Of a stretch of 64,000 bases of DNA, positions 47,424 to 59,917 are shown in pieces. This DNA is from Bathymodiolus brooksi (Eukaryota > Mollusca > Bivalvia > Mytilida > Modiolidae), in the NCBI GenBank assembly GCA_963680875.1, contig OY804585.1:28076186-28140185 (forward strand), written 5' to 3'. The notes beneath the pieces are model-generated. The model had not been told where the DNA came from. It did not search any database and saw only the letters and a list, made by a program, of their open reading frames with translations. Position numbers and translations under genes: made by a program. Within the stretch, counting starts at the first letter, position 1. Each line of letters opens with the position of its first letter.

Positions 47424-47440
47424 TGACGTCATTGACGTCA
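47424..47440. promoter_or_regulatory. Paired CRE motifs (TGACGTCA x2)
   Basis: TGACGTCA at 47424-47431 and again at 47433-47440, one base apart, each a perfect CREB/ATF palindrome. The pair is kept in the right unit at 57197-57213. Function is inferred from the motif only. Confidence 0.45.
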
Positions 47441-47654
47441 TATGAAGACTTCCAGTTTGAAACGTAAAGATTAGGCGTTATTTGGCTTCGTGCACGCTTA
47501 AATTTTGATCACATTTACCTAAAATACGTTTGCAAGGTAAGCATTTTAATTATGTATGTGCATTGTTGTAAATATGACATGTAGGATTTTACAGTCAGTT
47601 CTAGATTATCAAAAGCTCAAGAGGAACAGTTTCAAAATTCAATAGAAAAATCAT

Positions 47655-48055
47655 AGAAAGAGGCAAAATCGATACCACTAACACACAAATATATGACCTC
47701 TAACACACAAATATATGACCTCTCGTCTTCCAGGCTTGGTACAGGCTTGGTAGCGATACCTCTAATACAAATACATGACCTCTCACATTCCTGGTTTGGT
47801 ACAGGCTTGGTAACAATACCTCAAACACAAATACATGACCTCTCATCTGTCTGGCTTGATACAGGCTTGATAACGATACCTCAAACACACACATATATGA
47901 CATCTCATCGTCCTGGGTTGATACAGGCTTGGTAACGATACTTTTAACAAATAAATACATGACCTCTCAACTTCCAGGCTTGGTACAGGCTTGATACGGA
48001 TACCTATAACACATAAATACACGACCTCTCATCTGACTGGCTTGGTATCAAGCTA
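47655..48055 (+). repeat. 60-bp minisatellite (left unit, about 6 units)
   Basis: Units of 60 bp contain 'aatacatgacctctca' and 'ggcttggtacaggcttgg'. Because 60 is a multiple of three, frames are open on both strands (47693-47935 plus, 47700-47960 minus). I regard these as by-products. Confidence 0.9.
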
Positions 48056-48483
48056 AATTTTGCTATGGAACCACATCTCAACTATTACTGTAATGCCATG
48101 CCAGTGCTCTCTACAGATGATTAATATACGTTTAAACTATGGTATACAACAGGGCGAACAACGTTATTACAAAGAACGCTATATTCTTGAACATTATACA
48201 TAGTACATTTAATCTTCGTGACACAGAGATTGTCATATGTATAATATTAGTTCTATTAAAGTGAGCCGATACCCTCAACCATTATTTGAATATTCGATGA
48301 CATTGTAAGACATAATAGTGAAAACAATACTCAATTTGAACCAAAATGTAATTGTCAATACTATTTTCGTCATCTGTTTACAATTAATTGACAGAATGCA
48401 TGCATACAAGCATATAGTACCCACGGTAGATGAGATACATAAACGCCACGTGTGCACTAAATTAGATATCTACTTTTGTATTA

Positions 48484-48870
48484 CTATCACAGGGTCGATA
48501 ACTCTAGCTACTGGTGGACTATTAGTCCTCGAGAGTATCATCGGTCCAGTAGTCAGTGTTTCTATCACGGGGTCGGTAACTCTAGCTACTGGTGAACTAT
48601 TAGTCCCCAAGGGTATCATCGGTCCAGTAGTCAGTGTTTCTATCACATGGTCGATAACTCTAGCTACTGGTGGACTATTAATTCCCGAGGGTATCATCGG
48701 TCCAGTAGTCAGTGTTTCTATCACAGGATCGATAACTCTAGCTACTGGTGGACTATAAGTCCCCGAGGGTATCATTGGTCCAGTAGTCAGTGTTTCTATC
48801 ACGGGTCGATAACTCTATCTACTGGTGGACTATTAGTCCCCTAGGGTATCTTTGGTCCAGTAATCAGTTT
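48484..48870 (+). repeat. 78-bp minisatellite (left unit, 5 units)
   Basis: The unit contains 'ggtcgataactctagctact', 'ggtggactattagtcccc' and 'ggtccagtagtcagtgtttc'. With a 78-bp period the plus strand is open for 146 codons (48318-48758, 26-residue repeat with ITGSITLATGGLL) and the minus strand for 110 codons (Thr/Pro-rich). It sits between two pieces of R3. Confidence 0.9.
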
Positions 48871-48947
48871 TTCGGTATTGACGTGGTTTATTAAATAAAC
48901 ATCTATTATTGAAATTTACTGTTCCTAAATGATGGAATTGTTATTAA

Positions 48948-49513
48948 AAGTAAGGGTTCTCCTACCACAGATATAGGTGACGCTGATTTTAGATATTAAA
49001 ACTAAGGGTTCTCCTACCACAGATATAGGTGACGCTGATCTTAGATATTAAAACTAAGGGTTCTCCTACCACAGACATTGGTGACGCTGATTTTAGATAT
49101 TAAAACTAAGGGTTCTCCTACCACAGACATAGGTGACGCTGATTTTAGATATTAAAACTAAGGGTTCTCCTACCACAGATATAGGTGACGCTGAATTTAG
49201 ATATTAAAACTAAGGGTTCTCCTACCACAGATATAGGTGACGCTGATTTTAGATATTAAAACTAAGGGTTCTCCTACCACAGATATAGGTGACGCTGATT
49301 TTAGATATTAAAACTAAGGGTTCCCCTACCACAGACATAGGTGACGCTGATTTTAGATATTAAAACTAAGGGTTCTCCTACCACAGACATAGGTGACGCT
49401 GATTTTAGATATTAAAACTAAGGGTTCTCCTACCACAGACATAGGTGACGCTGATTTTAGATATTAAACTAAGGGTTCTACTACCACAGATATAGGTGAC
49501 GCTGATTTTAGAT
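48948..49513 (+). repeat. 52-bp minisatellite (left unit, about 11 units)
   Basis: Unit 'aaactaagggttctcctacc' plus 'acagatataggtgacgctga' plus 'ttttagatatta'. Two alternating flavours, 'agatatagg' and 'agacatagg', mark sub-families. Confidence 0.95.
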
Positions 49514-49519
49514 ATCCTA

Positions 49520-49640
49520 TTTGGTTTACTTGCTCCCAAAGACTTTTAATTTATTTAGCTTTCCAATCAATTGATTTAAAGCGTATCTGATGAAGGTTGT
49601 TCCAGAAATGGGTCGTGTGCACTAAATTATACATCTACGG
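49520..49640 (+). repeat. R3 dispersed repeat fragment (left unit)
   Basis: Blocks 'tcccaaagacttttaattta', 'gaaggttgttccagaaatgg' and 'gtgtgcactaaattata' match R3 elsewhere. Confidence 0.7.
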
Positions 49641-49757
49641 GTTTTTTGTATTTTAAACACTAGGAAAGAACAATACAAAACACAACATAAACACTGTTAA
49701 AAACATGTACTCGTACTACACGCGCCAAACATCGGAGTGACACCTGGTAGTTCAGAA

Positions 49758-49905
49758 GGGTCGTGGCGGTCAGTTTTATTTGTGGAGGAAACCGAAGTAC
49801 CCGGAGAAAACCACTGACCTGTCGCAAGTCACTGACAAACTTTATTGCATAATGTTGTATCGAGTACACTACGTCTGATCGGGGTTCGAACTCAGCTGCA
49901 TGTTA
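49758..49905 (-). repeat. SINE-1 fragment (left unit)
   Basis: Complement of the 3' domain, body and B box ('gagttcgaaccccgatc' on the minus strand); the head is missing. Confidence 0.85.
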
Positions 49906-50374
49906 TGAAAAAACAATTCTTTGCAATGGAAAATTCAATATGCTGAGTAAGAGGGCTTCCAAATTAAGAGAGTAAAGTCATGAAAATTGTGTGCAACTCA
50001 TTACCTTGTAATGGCTAACAAAAAGATATATATTTTCAATATAAGTCAGATACGGTCAACGAACCAGCGAACCATGTAGCGTTCTCGGTGTTTTGGGTAT
50101 TATCGCATTAGAACTTTTGCAGCTAAGGTGAACGGTGTAGCAAATCCAAGCGGGTCGTAAATGCTAGACACCTGACTAAGTACCATCCTCGGCGTCAACA
50201 ATTCAGGCACACTACAATCAATCTGATTCCTTGCAATATTTTTGCCAGTCCGAATATTTCTGTGTTTTGGTGAGAAGTTAAGCTTAACTTGAAATTCAAA
50301 CATGTCTGATTTTGGAATCCATCTCATTCCTAGAATATTTTCTGGTCCTGATTCAGCCAATTTCATATTAGTAT

Positions 50375-50947
50375 TTACAATTCCTTTGTATCCGGTTTCC
50401 GTGCCAGAAATAATCCCCCAAATGCTAGCATTGTTTCTGTTTCCTGAGCAATTCGCAGTGCTTCTTCAACGTTATCAACCGATTGTAATATATCATCTAC
50501 GTAACTATTTCTGATAACCATTTTCGATGCGTCCGGGTATATATGCTGATACATTGTCGCTGTTTGGCGTAATGCAAGAGTAGCGATCGCTCCTCTTGGT
50601 CGATCACCAAAGGCTACTGCCATCAAAACATAGTGATCTGGTTCTATATGAGTTTCAAGATTTCTCCATACAAATATATGTGTATGTTGAACAAGCGTTG
50701 ATAGCTTAACTGCGTTGTACATTTTGGAGAAATCACCAGCTAAAGCTGTATGTTTTTGTCTGAAGCGTATAAGTACAGCTATCAAGGCATTCATTATATT
50801 CGATCCTTTCGTCCAATAATCGTTGAGTACGTGTCCCATGAACGAAGCTGATGAATTAAATACGATCCTAACTGGTGTTGAATTTGGCTCTAGTTTTAAC
50901 ACTTCATGGTGTGGTATGTATTGAACAGGTCCTTTGTGTTCTTCCAT
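50375..50947 (-). pseudogene. BEL/Pao reverse transcriptase fragment, copy 1
   Basis: This 190-codon frame carries the RT core. GDFSKMYNAV near residue 71 is the first catalytic-Asp motif (motif A) and NSYVDDILQS with YVDD at 149-152 is the second (motif C). After residue ~175 the frame leaves the family because of the private 19-bp deletion, so the last residues are nonsense. The continuation lies in the frame at 50366-50100, ending with the Pao-typical 'YDPLGFATPFTLAAK' stretch. Both catalytic motifs are intact in sequence, but the polymerase is split. Confidence 0.85.
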
Positions 50948-51090
50948 TTCTTTCTTTGTTAATTTCTTTAGCGATTCCTCGATTTATCATGTCTATGATT
51001 TGTTCATTGTATGCAATTGCGTATTCCAACCCATTCCGAATCAATCTTTTCTCTGTTGACAAAAGCCTGGCAATTGCTGATGCTACGTTG

Positions 51091-52473
51091 TTAGTCAGTT
51101 GATTGTTTTTTTATCCAGGGATATTGTACTGTCCATTGCTTCGATTCTTTTTCATGTTTAAGTCCTGATTTTATTATATTTAGTTCCCTCTCTTCTCTCA
51201 AACTGTGATTCGATTGTCCTGTAGCACACTTTCCACACTTACATGACCCACACTTTAAAGCACATTGGGTCCCCAGTCCTTCAATATCAAAAAAGAAATC
51301 TAATCGTTCTTTAATTCCACTTCTGTCCACAACATGCGTTGCATTTAACTGTGCCAATTGTCCGGAAACAAAATATATTTTCACGATTCCATGATTTCTT
51401 ACTTTTGGTACCCCAAGTAGAGGGTGGCTTCCCCTGAGGCAGTATCCAAATTGATTCCTCATTAGCTGGATATTATCGACTTCATCCAATTTATTAGGCA
51501 TTAATATGCAACAGTCCGTGCCAATTAATATGTCTACTTGTCCAGTTGGTCTTTTAACGTCCTTTTCGTCAATTCCTTTAAACAATCTAGCAACTTTACT
51601 AATATCAACATCGGAAATATCAGCTGTAGCTTCTTCCATGCCGTATGCCTTTATTGTCCATGTGTTACCACTTAGATCAGTTAATGGTAGTATATACTCC
51701 TTGCTTTGAACACATTCCGTTACATTTCCAACCTTTGTTACTGATAATGTTATTTCTTGTCCATACAATCCTAGTTTTCTTGCAGCCTTATGAGTAATAA
51801 GAGACATGTTTGCACCAGGATCCCAAATTGTTGTCAGAGAATGGCCCTTATATGACAACGAGCTAATCATTAGTAATATACCATAATTGACCCTGTCGTT
51901 GTTTATTATCTGAACAGAATTATGGAACAATATCTCATCTACATGTGCAGTATGCAAACTTCTATGATGCATTCGTCCACATCTTTGATATCCATTATTT
52001 GATATATCACAAGGCATACGATTGTTGCATTGTCTTGATAAATGTCCTATCTTTAAACAACTGAAACATCCGCCATTTTTTCTCAACATATCAATCTTTG
52101 TTTGACTATCTAGTTTTGCAAATATACTGCAATCTCCGATTTCATGAGCGTCAGATTTATGATACCAACACTTCATCCTTTCAAAACCTCTGTTATTACT
52201 AGAGGATCTATCTTGACGAAATCTGTTAAAACTAGTTCGATTATTTGAATGTGATACCATCTGTGCCACTTGTGTCAACCCTTCAACTACTTGTTTCATC
52301 ATGTTTTGATTTTCTTGCATTTGCATTTGTAATGTATTTACAATTCCATCCTTCTCGTCGTCCTGGTTAATTGTTGTAATGACGGAATGTGCTTTGCCTC
52401 TACTATTACCACATTCTCTCATGTCGTCCTGCATGTATTCAATTGCATTCTTTTCCTCAAGTAATAATTGCAA
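51091..52473 (-). pseudogene. BEL/Pao nucleocapsid-protease segment, copy 1
   Basis: A 460-codon frame. Residues 136-149 form a CCHC zinc knuckle (CFSCLKIGHLSRQC), with further Cys/His pairs at 102-115 and 155-174. The retropepsin-like region has WDPGANMSLI (Asp 218, with Pro where Ser/Thr is usual) and VDILIGTD near 313-320. A Cys-rich patch (CGSCKCGKC) and 'REERELNIIKSGL' follow, as in other BEL elements. The frame ends at an A7 run near 51108-51115 where the next polymerase segment continues in another frame. No host function. Confidence 0.88.
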
Positions 52474-52997
52474 AAATCATGAAATCCTGTACTAGTTTTC
52501 AATTCAAATCTTTGTTTTCGTAATGCCCATTCACGCTTTTGTAATGGCGGAAGCAATTTTTCTATTTTACTAATCATTGTCGCAGTATTCATCTCAGAAT
52601 CTAATTTCATTCGTTTTAGATCAAGCCAACATGTCTCTACAGTCTCGACCATTGAGATGAATTTCATAGGATCACCTTCTTGAATATTCTTAGGCCCTTT
52701 TAATTTGCTCAAAATATTATCAGCCTGTTTTTCAGGCCTCCCATATTTTAGATCAAGACGTCGAAACATTTCTTCGAAGTCGTTATCTACCCCTTTCACA
52801 ACCCTTAATGCTTCACCACTTAAACATTGCTTAAGAGTGTATGAATCACATCCATAATAGTTTACTTGATTTTCTGTTACGTAGCTTATCGTTCGTAACG
52901 TTCGATGAGACAACATGAAACATTTTTTCTTAAAGGGAGATAATTCACAAATTATATCAACTTGTGTATCTCGTTTTCCTTTTGGTCAAACTGTCGG

Positions 52998-53255
52998 GGT
53001 ATGGTATTTAACGCCACTTTCAACAATATTTCAGCTGTATCGTGGCGGTCAGTTCTATTGGTGGGAAAAACCAGAGTACACGGAGAAAACGACCGACCTG
53101 TCGCAATTGACTGACAAACTTTATCACATAATGTTGTATCGAGTACACCTCGTCTGAGTGGGATTATAACTCTAAACGTTACTGGTGATGGACACTGATT
53201 GCATAGGTAGTCATAAATCCAACTACCATACCACGACTTCTCCACGACCAAGCTG
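52998..53255 (-). repeat. SINE-1 copy (right unit)
   Basis: Counterpart of 43233-43490 with a few substitutions. Confidence 0.8.
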
Positions 53256-54167
53256 TCATTAATGAGTTTCATACTGGTACTGCAAATTTATCGAGCTACG
53301 ACAATGTATTTGTTAGCTGTTTTAGCTCGGGATGCTCAAAGGTTTTCAAATTGGAGATTTTAATGGACACGTTAGGCCAAAAAATTGCGACACGTGCGCA
53401 GAATAAAGCATTTTGATAGGCAAGTTTTCAAGTACAAAAACCATTCTCAAAATTCTTATGCTTCAAAATCGTGGCAGGATTTTTGTTAAATGGATAAACA
53501 TGAACTGGAAACTAATTCATATGATTTCAACGAATACAATACAATGAGTAGAAGGAGTAGTTCATGTTTTCATAGTTTGCTTAGTTGTCCCATCATGACT
53601 GTATAAACTGGTAATCAGTCATAATTTTCTCTTAACAAAACAGTACTAATTCTAATCAAACTTATTAGTATAATTATATTATAACATGTCTTGAAAATAT
53701 TTTTTGTTTTAAATATAATTTTTTCTTCAGTATATGTTTATTTTTATGTATTTGTTAAGCTTAATATGTAATAAAGCGTATCAACTCAAACTTGTCATCA
53801 TTTGTTCAACAATCTGCATCATGAATATCATCATAGGACATTTATGGGTTTTTCTATGTTGATATGCTTGATTTATTTGTTTTTGTTGGTTTGTTGTTTG
53901 TTTGTTTGTTTGTTTTGTTTTGTTTTGTTTTGTTTTTTTCTTCTTTTTTTTCTTCTTCATTTGATTAGTTCATGTGCTTCCAACCAAAATTAGTGAGAAA
54001 CATTAAACTGTTATGTTCACCAAAACCTTTTCACACATCATTTTGATTTAAGAATATTTTTTTAATTGGGCGACAACCCAAACAGTTTTTCCTTTTGTAG
54101 CCTTTACAACCACGAACAATTAGTAAAAGTTTATGACGTCACAATGTAAGTTGTTGAAAATAGTCTC

Positions 54168-54402
54168 ACATGTGAAAGAAGATATTGACGATACCAAAGG
54201 GGTAATCAGAATCCGTAAATCGCACAAGGACAGACAACACAATGGCGAAAAGTAAAAGGACAAAAAACAATATACAAACCACTACACAGAAAACTAAAGA
54301 TCGAGTAACACGAACCCCACTAAAAACCGGGAGCGAACTCATGTCTTCTGGAAGTCTAAAGATATCGTGCTCCACAAGTGGCACCCGTCGTGTTACCACA
54401 TC
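54168..54402 (+). repeat. R2 dispersed repeat (right unit)
   Basis: Counterpart of 44403-44640; here it reads 'taccaaaggggtaatcag', the usual family form. Confidence 0.85.
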
Positions 54403-54539
54403 TTTTCACTGACTGGAGGTTTGGGCCAATAAAACTATATGTACGCCGCCGTGAGAGGGAATGCTTCATTTTGTTGCAAAATGTACCTTTAAAGATTTCC
54501 AGCGACCAATAATAAATGTATAACTGTAATTGCACATTC

Positions 54540-55920
54540 AGATTTGATTTGATTTAAACCCCAAGTGGGAAAGAACTTTGCCGTCCTTTGGCAGTTTTTC
54601 ATGTGATATTTATAGAGTCCCTCGCCCAAAAAGTATTACCCGGGTCTTTATCTGACCTAAGTGCCTGGGTGGGATCCTGCACCTCAAGTCCACAGCAGGG
54701 TGTCAAATATCAACTTTGTTATTTGGATTTTGGGGGCACCCTATAAATATCCCATGAAAAATTGCCAAAGGACGGTAAAGTTCTATTCCATTTGGGGCTT
54801 AAGTCAAAGATATTGCTCGGGCCTTCAACTGACTTAAGTGCCTGGATGGGATTCTGCACCTCATCCCCACAGCGGGGTGTCAAATATCAACTTTGTTATT
54901 TGAATTTTTTTTTTGGGGGGGGGGGGGGGGCCTATGCATATCCCATGAAATATTGCCAAAAGACGGCAAAGTTTTTTCCCAATTGGGGTTTAGATCAAAT
55001 GTATTGCACGGACCTATAACTGACTTAAGTGCCTTAGTGGGATTCTGCACCTGAAGCCCACAACAGGGTGTCAAATAGCAACTTTGATATTTTGATTGTT
55101 TAATTTGGGGGGGGGGGGGCTATACATATCCGATAAAAAATGCCAAAAGACAGCAAAGTTCTTTCCCACTTGGGGCTTAGATCAAAGGTATTACCCGAGC
55201 CTTTAACTGTCTGAAGTACATGGGTGGGATTCTGCACCTCAAGCCCACATAAGGGTATCAAATATAGACTTTGTTATTTGGATTTTTTTGGGGGGGCATA
55301 AGCATATCCCATGTAAAATTGCCAAAGGACGGCATAGTTTTTTCCTACTTGGAGTTTAGATCAAATGATTTGCACGTACCTTTAACTGACTTAAGTGCCT
55401 TAGTGGAATTCTGCACCTCAAGCCCACAGCAGGGTGTCAAATATCAACTTTGATATTTTGATTTTTTTGGAGAAACCCTATATATATCCCATGGAAAAAT
55501 GCCAAAGGACGGAAAAGTTCTTTCCCATTCGGGCTTTAGATGAAAGGTATTACACGGACATTCAACTGACATAAGTGTCTGGGTGGGATTATGCACCGCA
55601 AGCTCACAGCAGGGTGTCAAATATTGACTTTGTTATTAGGATTTTGGCGGGACCCTATAAATATTACATGCAAAATTGCCAAAGGACGGCACAGTTCTTT
55701 CCCACGTAGGGCTTAAATTAAGGTATTACGCGGGCCTTCAAATGACTTAAGTGCCTGGTGGGATTCTGCACCTCAAGCCACAGCAGGGTGTCAAATATCT
55801 ACTTTGATAGTTGGATTTAGGGGGGACCCTATAAATATATCATGAAAAATTGCCAGAGCACGGCAAAGTTCTTTCCCACTTGGGGTTTAAATCAAAGGTA
55901 TTGCCCGGGACTCAAATGAC
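54540..55920 (+). repeat. ~180-bp tandem array of R1 (right unit)
   Basis: Counterpart of 44775-46150; unit number appears the same, with longer G runs near 54917 and 55107. Confidence 0.9.
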
Positions 55921-56955
55921 TTGATGTTAAAGTCTTGCAGCGAAATGACATGCTCTGGGCTATTCCCGGAATTTCAGTGCTTATAGGTCATGCATCAAAA
56001 CCTCCATAAAGGATTCAAATACAACTAAATGCAACCAAATTTTGGCTTAATATAATTCTGATATATTTAATTTTAACTATCAATTTTAATTATACCATTC
56101 CACTCAGTATTATTCACAACACAACAAAGTGAAAGGAATTTTTTCTTTAAAAAGGACTACTTTTGTTCTAAGCTCTGATTGGTGAATTAAATTAGTGATT
56201 TGGCACCTTTAAATACACAATTTTAAAATAACTAGATAAAATAAATACTTTTTATTAAATAAATGTGACACGCACATACAGGGTTTATATTTTGTTTATT
56301 TTTATAAAACGTATTGCTATATTTTTCTAATGTTATATATTCCCTTTTTTTAATTTATGAGACGTCTTCGTGTGAACGGGGAATCCTAGGACTTTATTTT
56401 GTTTGACATAACGCTGGCAAATTCAAATTATATTCCAGTTTACATGAAAGTAAATTATTTGTCAGTTACGCTGTGTTTATCTAAAGTTGGCCGACTGTTT
56501 TGTAAGCTCGCCATCCCAAAATATATTTGTGTCTTCGTTATTTAGCCCAGTAAAGAGAAGAAATAGTTTATGTTCGGGTAAACATGGGAAATAGAACATA
56601 ACATGTATTGTCTTTTACTCACATGAGTGTCTGTGTGAGATTCTGCACCTTAGGTCCACAGTAGGGTGTCAAATGTCAACTTTCTATTGTGGAGGGGTGG
56701 GGATCCAGAAATATTTCCTACATGCCCAGATGTCGACTCCATGTGTTGAATGTGCAATTACAAAAATATATTATTGGTTGCTAGAAATCTTTTACATTTT
56801 AAAAGATGTCTAGCGACCAATAATAAATTTTGCTCTTATTTATTTATTTTTTATTTTTTGGTTTTGAGACATATCGTCATAGTGGTTGCTAGCTTGAGCC
56901 TGGTGGCTTTTATCGTTCTTGACTATATGAGCAACACAGCGAATGTCTTATAAGA
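55920..56955 (+). repeat. R1 dispersed repeat body (right unit)
   Basis: Counterpart of 46150-47180. Confidence 0.85.
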
Positions 56956-57196
56956 AACAGCATAGTTGTAAAAAAAAAGATTTATTATATAGATAGGTGT
57001 GAATGACGGGGATTTATCCGTGAAATAAATTCCGGTATTTCACATGTGAAATAACTTTTTTTTCCGCCAGAACTACTTTTACACAACTATATGTGTGGTG
57101 GTTACGTCCCTTGTTGTGTTACGGTGAATACACATACGATTGTAAACTGAAATAATTCCACGAAATGTTATTGACGACTTTGGCACATAACCAGCA

Positions 57197-57213
57197 TGAC
57201 GTCATTGACGTCA
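57197..57213. promoter_or_regulatory. Paired CRE motifs (right unit)
   Basis: TGACGTCA at 57197-57204 and 57206-57213, identical to the left unit. Confidence 0.45.
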
Positions 57214-57429
57214 TATGAAGACTTCCAGTTTGAAACGTAAAGATTAGACGTTATTTGGCTTCGTGCACGCTTAAATTTTGATCAAATTTACCTATAATAC
57301 GTTTGCAAGGTAAGCATTTTAATTATGTATGTGCATTGTTGTAAATATGACATGTAGGATTTTACAGAGTCAGTTCTAGATTATCAAAAGCTCAAGAGGA
57401 ACAGTTTCAAAATTTAATAGAAAAATCAT

Positions 57430-57875
57430 AGAAAGAGGCAAAATCGATACCACTAACACACAAATATATGACCTCTAACACACAAATATATGACCTCTAA
57501 CACACAAATATATGACCTCTAACACACAAATATATGACCTCTCGTCTTCCAGGCTTGGTACAGGCTTGGTAGCGATACCTCTAATACAAATACATGACCT
57601 CTCACCTTCCTGGTTTGGTACAGGCTTGGTAACAATACCTCAAACACAAATACATGACCTCTCATCTGTCTGGCTTGATACAGGCTTGATAACGATACCT
57701 CAAACACACACATATATGACATCTCATCTTCCTGGGTTGATACAGGCTTGGTAACGATACTTTTAACAAATAAATACATGACCTCTCAACTTCCAGGCTT
57801 GGTACAGGCTTGATACGGATACCTATAACACATAAATACACGACCTCTCATCTGACTGGCTTGGTATCAAGCTAA
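57430..57875 (+). repeat. 60-bp minisatellite (right unit)
   Basis: Counterpart of 47655-48055. Its start contains two extra copies of a 21-bp sub-unit 'taacacacaaatatatgacc' (57475-57540). Confidence 0.9.
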
Positions 57876-58302
57876 ATTTTGCTATGGAACCACATCTCAA
57901 CTATTACTGTAATGCCATGCCAGTGCTCTCTACAGATGATTAATATACGTTTAAACTATGGTATACAACAGAACGAACAACGTTATTACAAAGAACGCTA
58001 TATTCTTGAACATTATACATAGTACATTTAATCTTCGTGACACAGAGATTGTCATATGTATAATATTAGTTCTATTAAAGTGAGCCGATACCCTCAACCA
58101 TTATTTGAATATTCGATGACATTGTAAGACATAATAGTGAAAACAATACTCAATTTGAACCAAAATGTAATTGTCAATACTATTTTCGTCATCTGTTTAC
58201 AATTAATTGACAGAATGCATGCATACGAGCATATAGTACCCACGGTAGATGAGATACATAAACGCCACGTGTGCACTAAATTAGATATCTACTTTTGTAT
58301 TA

Positions 58303-58770
58303 CTATCACAGGGTCGATAACTCTAGCTACTGGTGGACTATTAGTCCCCGATCGTATCATCGGTCCAGTAGTCAGTGTTTCTATCACAGGGTCGATAGCT
58401 CTACCTATTGGTGGACTATTAGTCCCCGAGGGTAGCATCGGTCCAGTAGTCAGTGTTTCTATCACGGGGTCGGTAACTCTAGCTACTGGTGAACTATTAG
58501 TTCCCAAAGGTATCATCGTTCCAGTAGTCAGTGTTTCTATCACAGGGTCGATAACTCTAGCTACTGGTGGACTATTAATTCCTGAGGGTATCATCGGTCC
58601 AGTAGTCAGTGTTTCTATCACAGGATCGATAACTCTAGCTACTGGTGGACTATAAGTCCCCGAGGGTATCATTGGTCCAGTAGTCAGTGTTTCTATCACG
58701 GGTCGATAACTCTATCTACTGGTGGACTATTAGTCCCCTAGGGTATCATTGGTCCAGTAATCAGTGTTTC
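58303..58770 (+). repeat. 78-bp minisatellite (right unit, 6 units)
   Basis: One unit more than the left array. The plus-strand frame is 172 codons against 146, exactly one 26-residue unit longer; the minus-strand frame gains the same. Confidence 0.9.
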
Positions 58771-58847
58771 GGTATTGACGTGGTTTATTAAATAAACATC
58801 TTTTATTGAAATTTACTGTTCCTAAATGATGGAATTCTTATTAAAGG

Positions 58848-59672
58848 TAAGGGTTCTCCTACCACAAATATAGGTGACGATGATTTTAGATATTAAAACT
58901 AATTGTTCTCTTACCACAGACATAGGTGACGCTGATTTTAGATATTAAAGCTAAGGGTTCTCCTACCACAGACATAGGTGACGCCGATTTTAGATATTAA
59001 AACTAAGGGTTCTCTTACCACAGACATAGGTGACGCTGATCTTAGATATTAAAACTAAGGGTTCTCCTACCACAGACATAGGTGACGCCGATTTTAGATA
59101 TTAAAACTAAGGGTTCTCCTAACACAGACATAGGTGACGCTGATTTTGGGTATTAAAACTAAGGGTTCTCCTACCACAGACATAGGTGACGCTGATTTTA
59201 GATATTAAAACTAAGGGTTCTCCTACCACAGATATAGGTGACGCTGATTTTAGATATTAAAACTAAGGGTTCTCCTACCACAGACATAGGTACCGCTGAT
59301 TTTAGATATTAAAACTAAGGGTTCTCCTACCACAGATATAGGTGACCCTGATTTTAGATATTAAAACTAAGGGTTCTCCTACCACAGATATAGGTGACGC
59401 TGATTTTAGATATTAAAACTAAGGGTTCTCCTACCACAGATATAGGTGACGCTGATTTTAGATATTAAAACTAAGGGTTCTCCTACCACAGACATAGGTA
59501 CCGCTGATTTTAGATATTAAAACTAAGGGTTCTCCTACCACAGATATAGGTGACCCTGATTTTAGATATTAAAACTAAGGGTTCTCCTACCACAGATATA
59601 GGTGACGCTGATTTTAGATATTAAAACTAAGGGTTCTCCTACCACAGATATAGGTGACGCTGATTTTAGATA
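58848..59672 (+). repeat. 52-bp minisatellite (right unit, about 16 units)
   Basis: About five units more than the left array. A three-unit block with 'aggtaccgctga' and 'aggtgaccctga' variants occurs twice (about 59280-59450 and 59470-59640), a higher-order duplication. Confidence 0.95.
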
Positions 59673-59679
59673 TCCTATT

Positions 59680-59800
59680 TTGTTTACTTGCTTCCAAAGA
59701 CTTTTAATTTATTTAGCTTTCCAATCAATTGATTTAAAGCGTATCTGATGAAGGTTGTTCCAGAAATGGGTCGTGTGCACTAAATTATAAATCTACGGAT
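59680..59800 (+). repeat. R3 dispersed repeat fragment (right unit)
   Basis: Counterpart of 49520-49640. Confidence 0.7.
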
Positions 59801-59917
59801 TTTTTGTATTTTAAACACTAGGAAAGAACAATACAAAACACAACATAAACACTGTTAAAAACATGTACTCGTACTACACGCGCCAAACATCGGAGTGACA
59901 CCTGGTAGTCCAGAAGG

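Larger units (their letters stand above)
43091..52856. repeat. Tandem duplication, left unit (9.8 kb)
   Basis: The sequence from 'atagtttacttgattttctg' at 43091 restarts at 52857, directly after a point inside the BEL gag gene. Everything between recurs in order in the second unit at roughly 98-99% identity by eye. The join shows only 2 bp of microhomology (TA). The left unit is 421 bp shorter, mostly because of fewer minisatellite units. Confidence 0.95.
50100..52856 (-). pseudogene. BEL/Pao retrotransposon, copy 1 (both ends truncated)
   Basis: Reading on the minus strand: the last ~145 codons of a gag-like DUF1759 region (from 52856), a CCHC/aspartic-protease segment (52473-51091), a reverse transcriptase segment (50947-50375 and on) and the start of the Pao peptidase A17-type region (50366-50100). 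RNase H, integrase and both LTRs are absent. Gag begins abruptly at the duplication junction. Frameshifts separate every block, most at homopolymers shared with copy 2; a 19-bp deletion between AATCC repeats near 50416 is private to this copy. It cannot encode a functional polyprotein. Confidence 0.92.

Noticed and set aside
47693..47960. Overlapping open frames on both strands in the 60-bp array
   Set aside because: Period divisible by three keeps frames open; no other coding evidence.
49660..49869. 69-codon minus-strand frame
   Set aside because: It is the SINE-1 body and tail read as protein; the same frame is in the duplicate.
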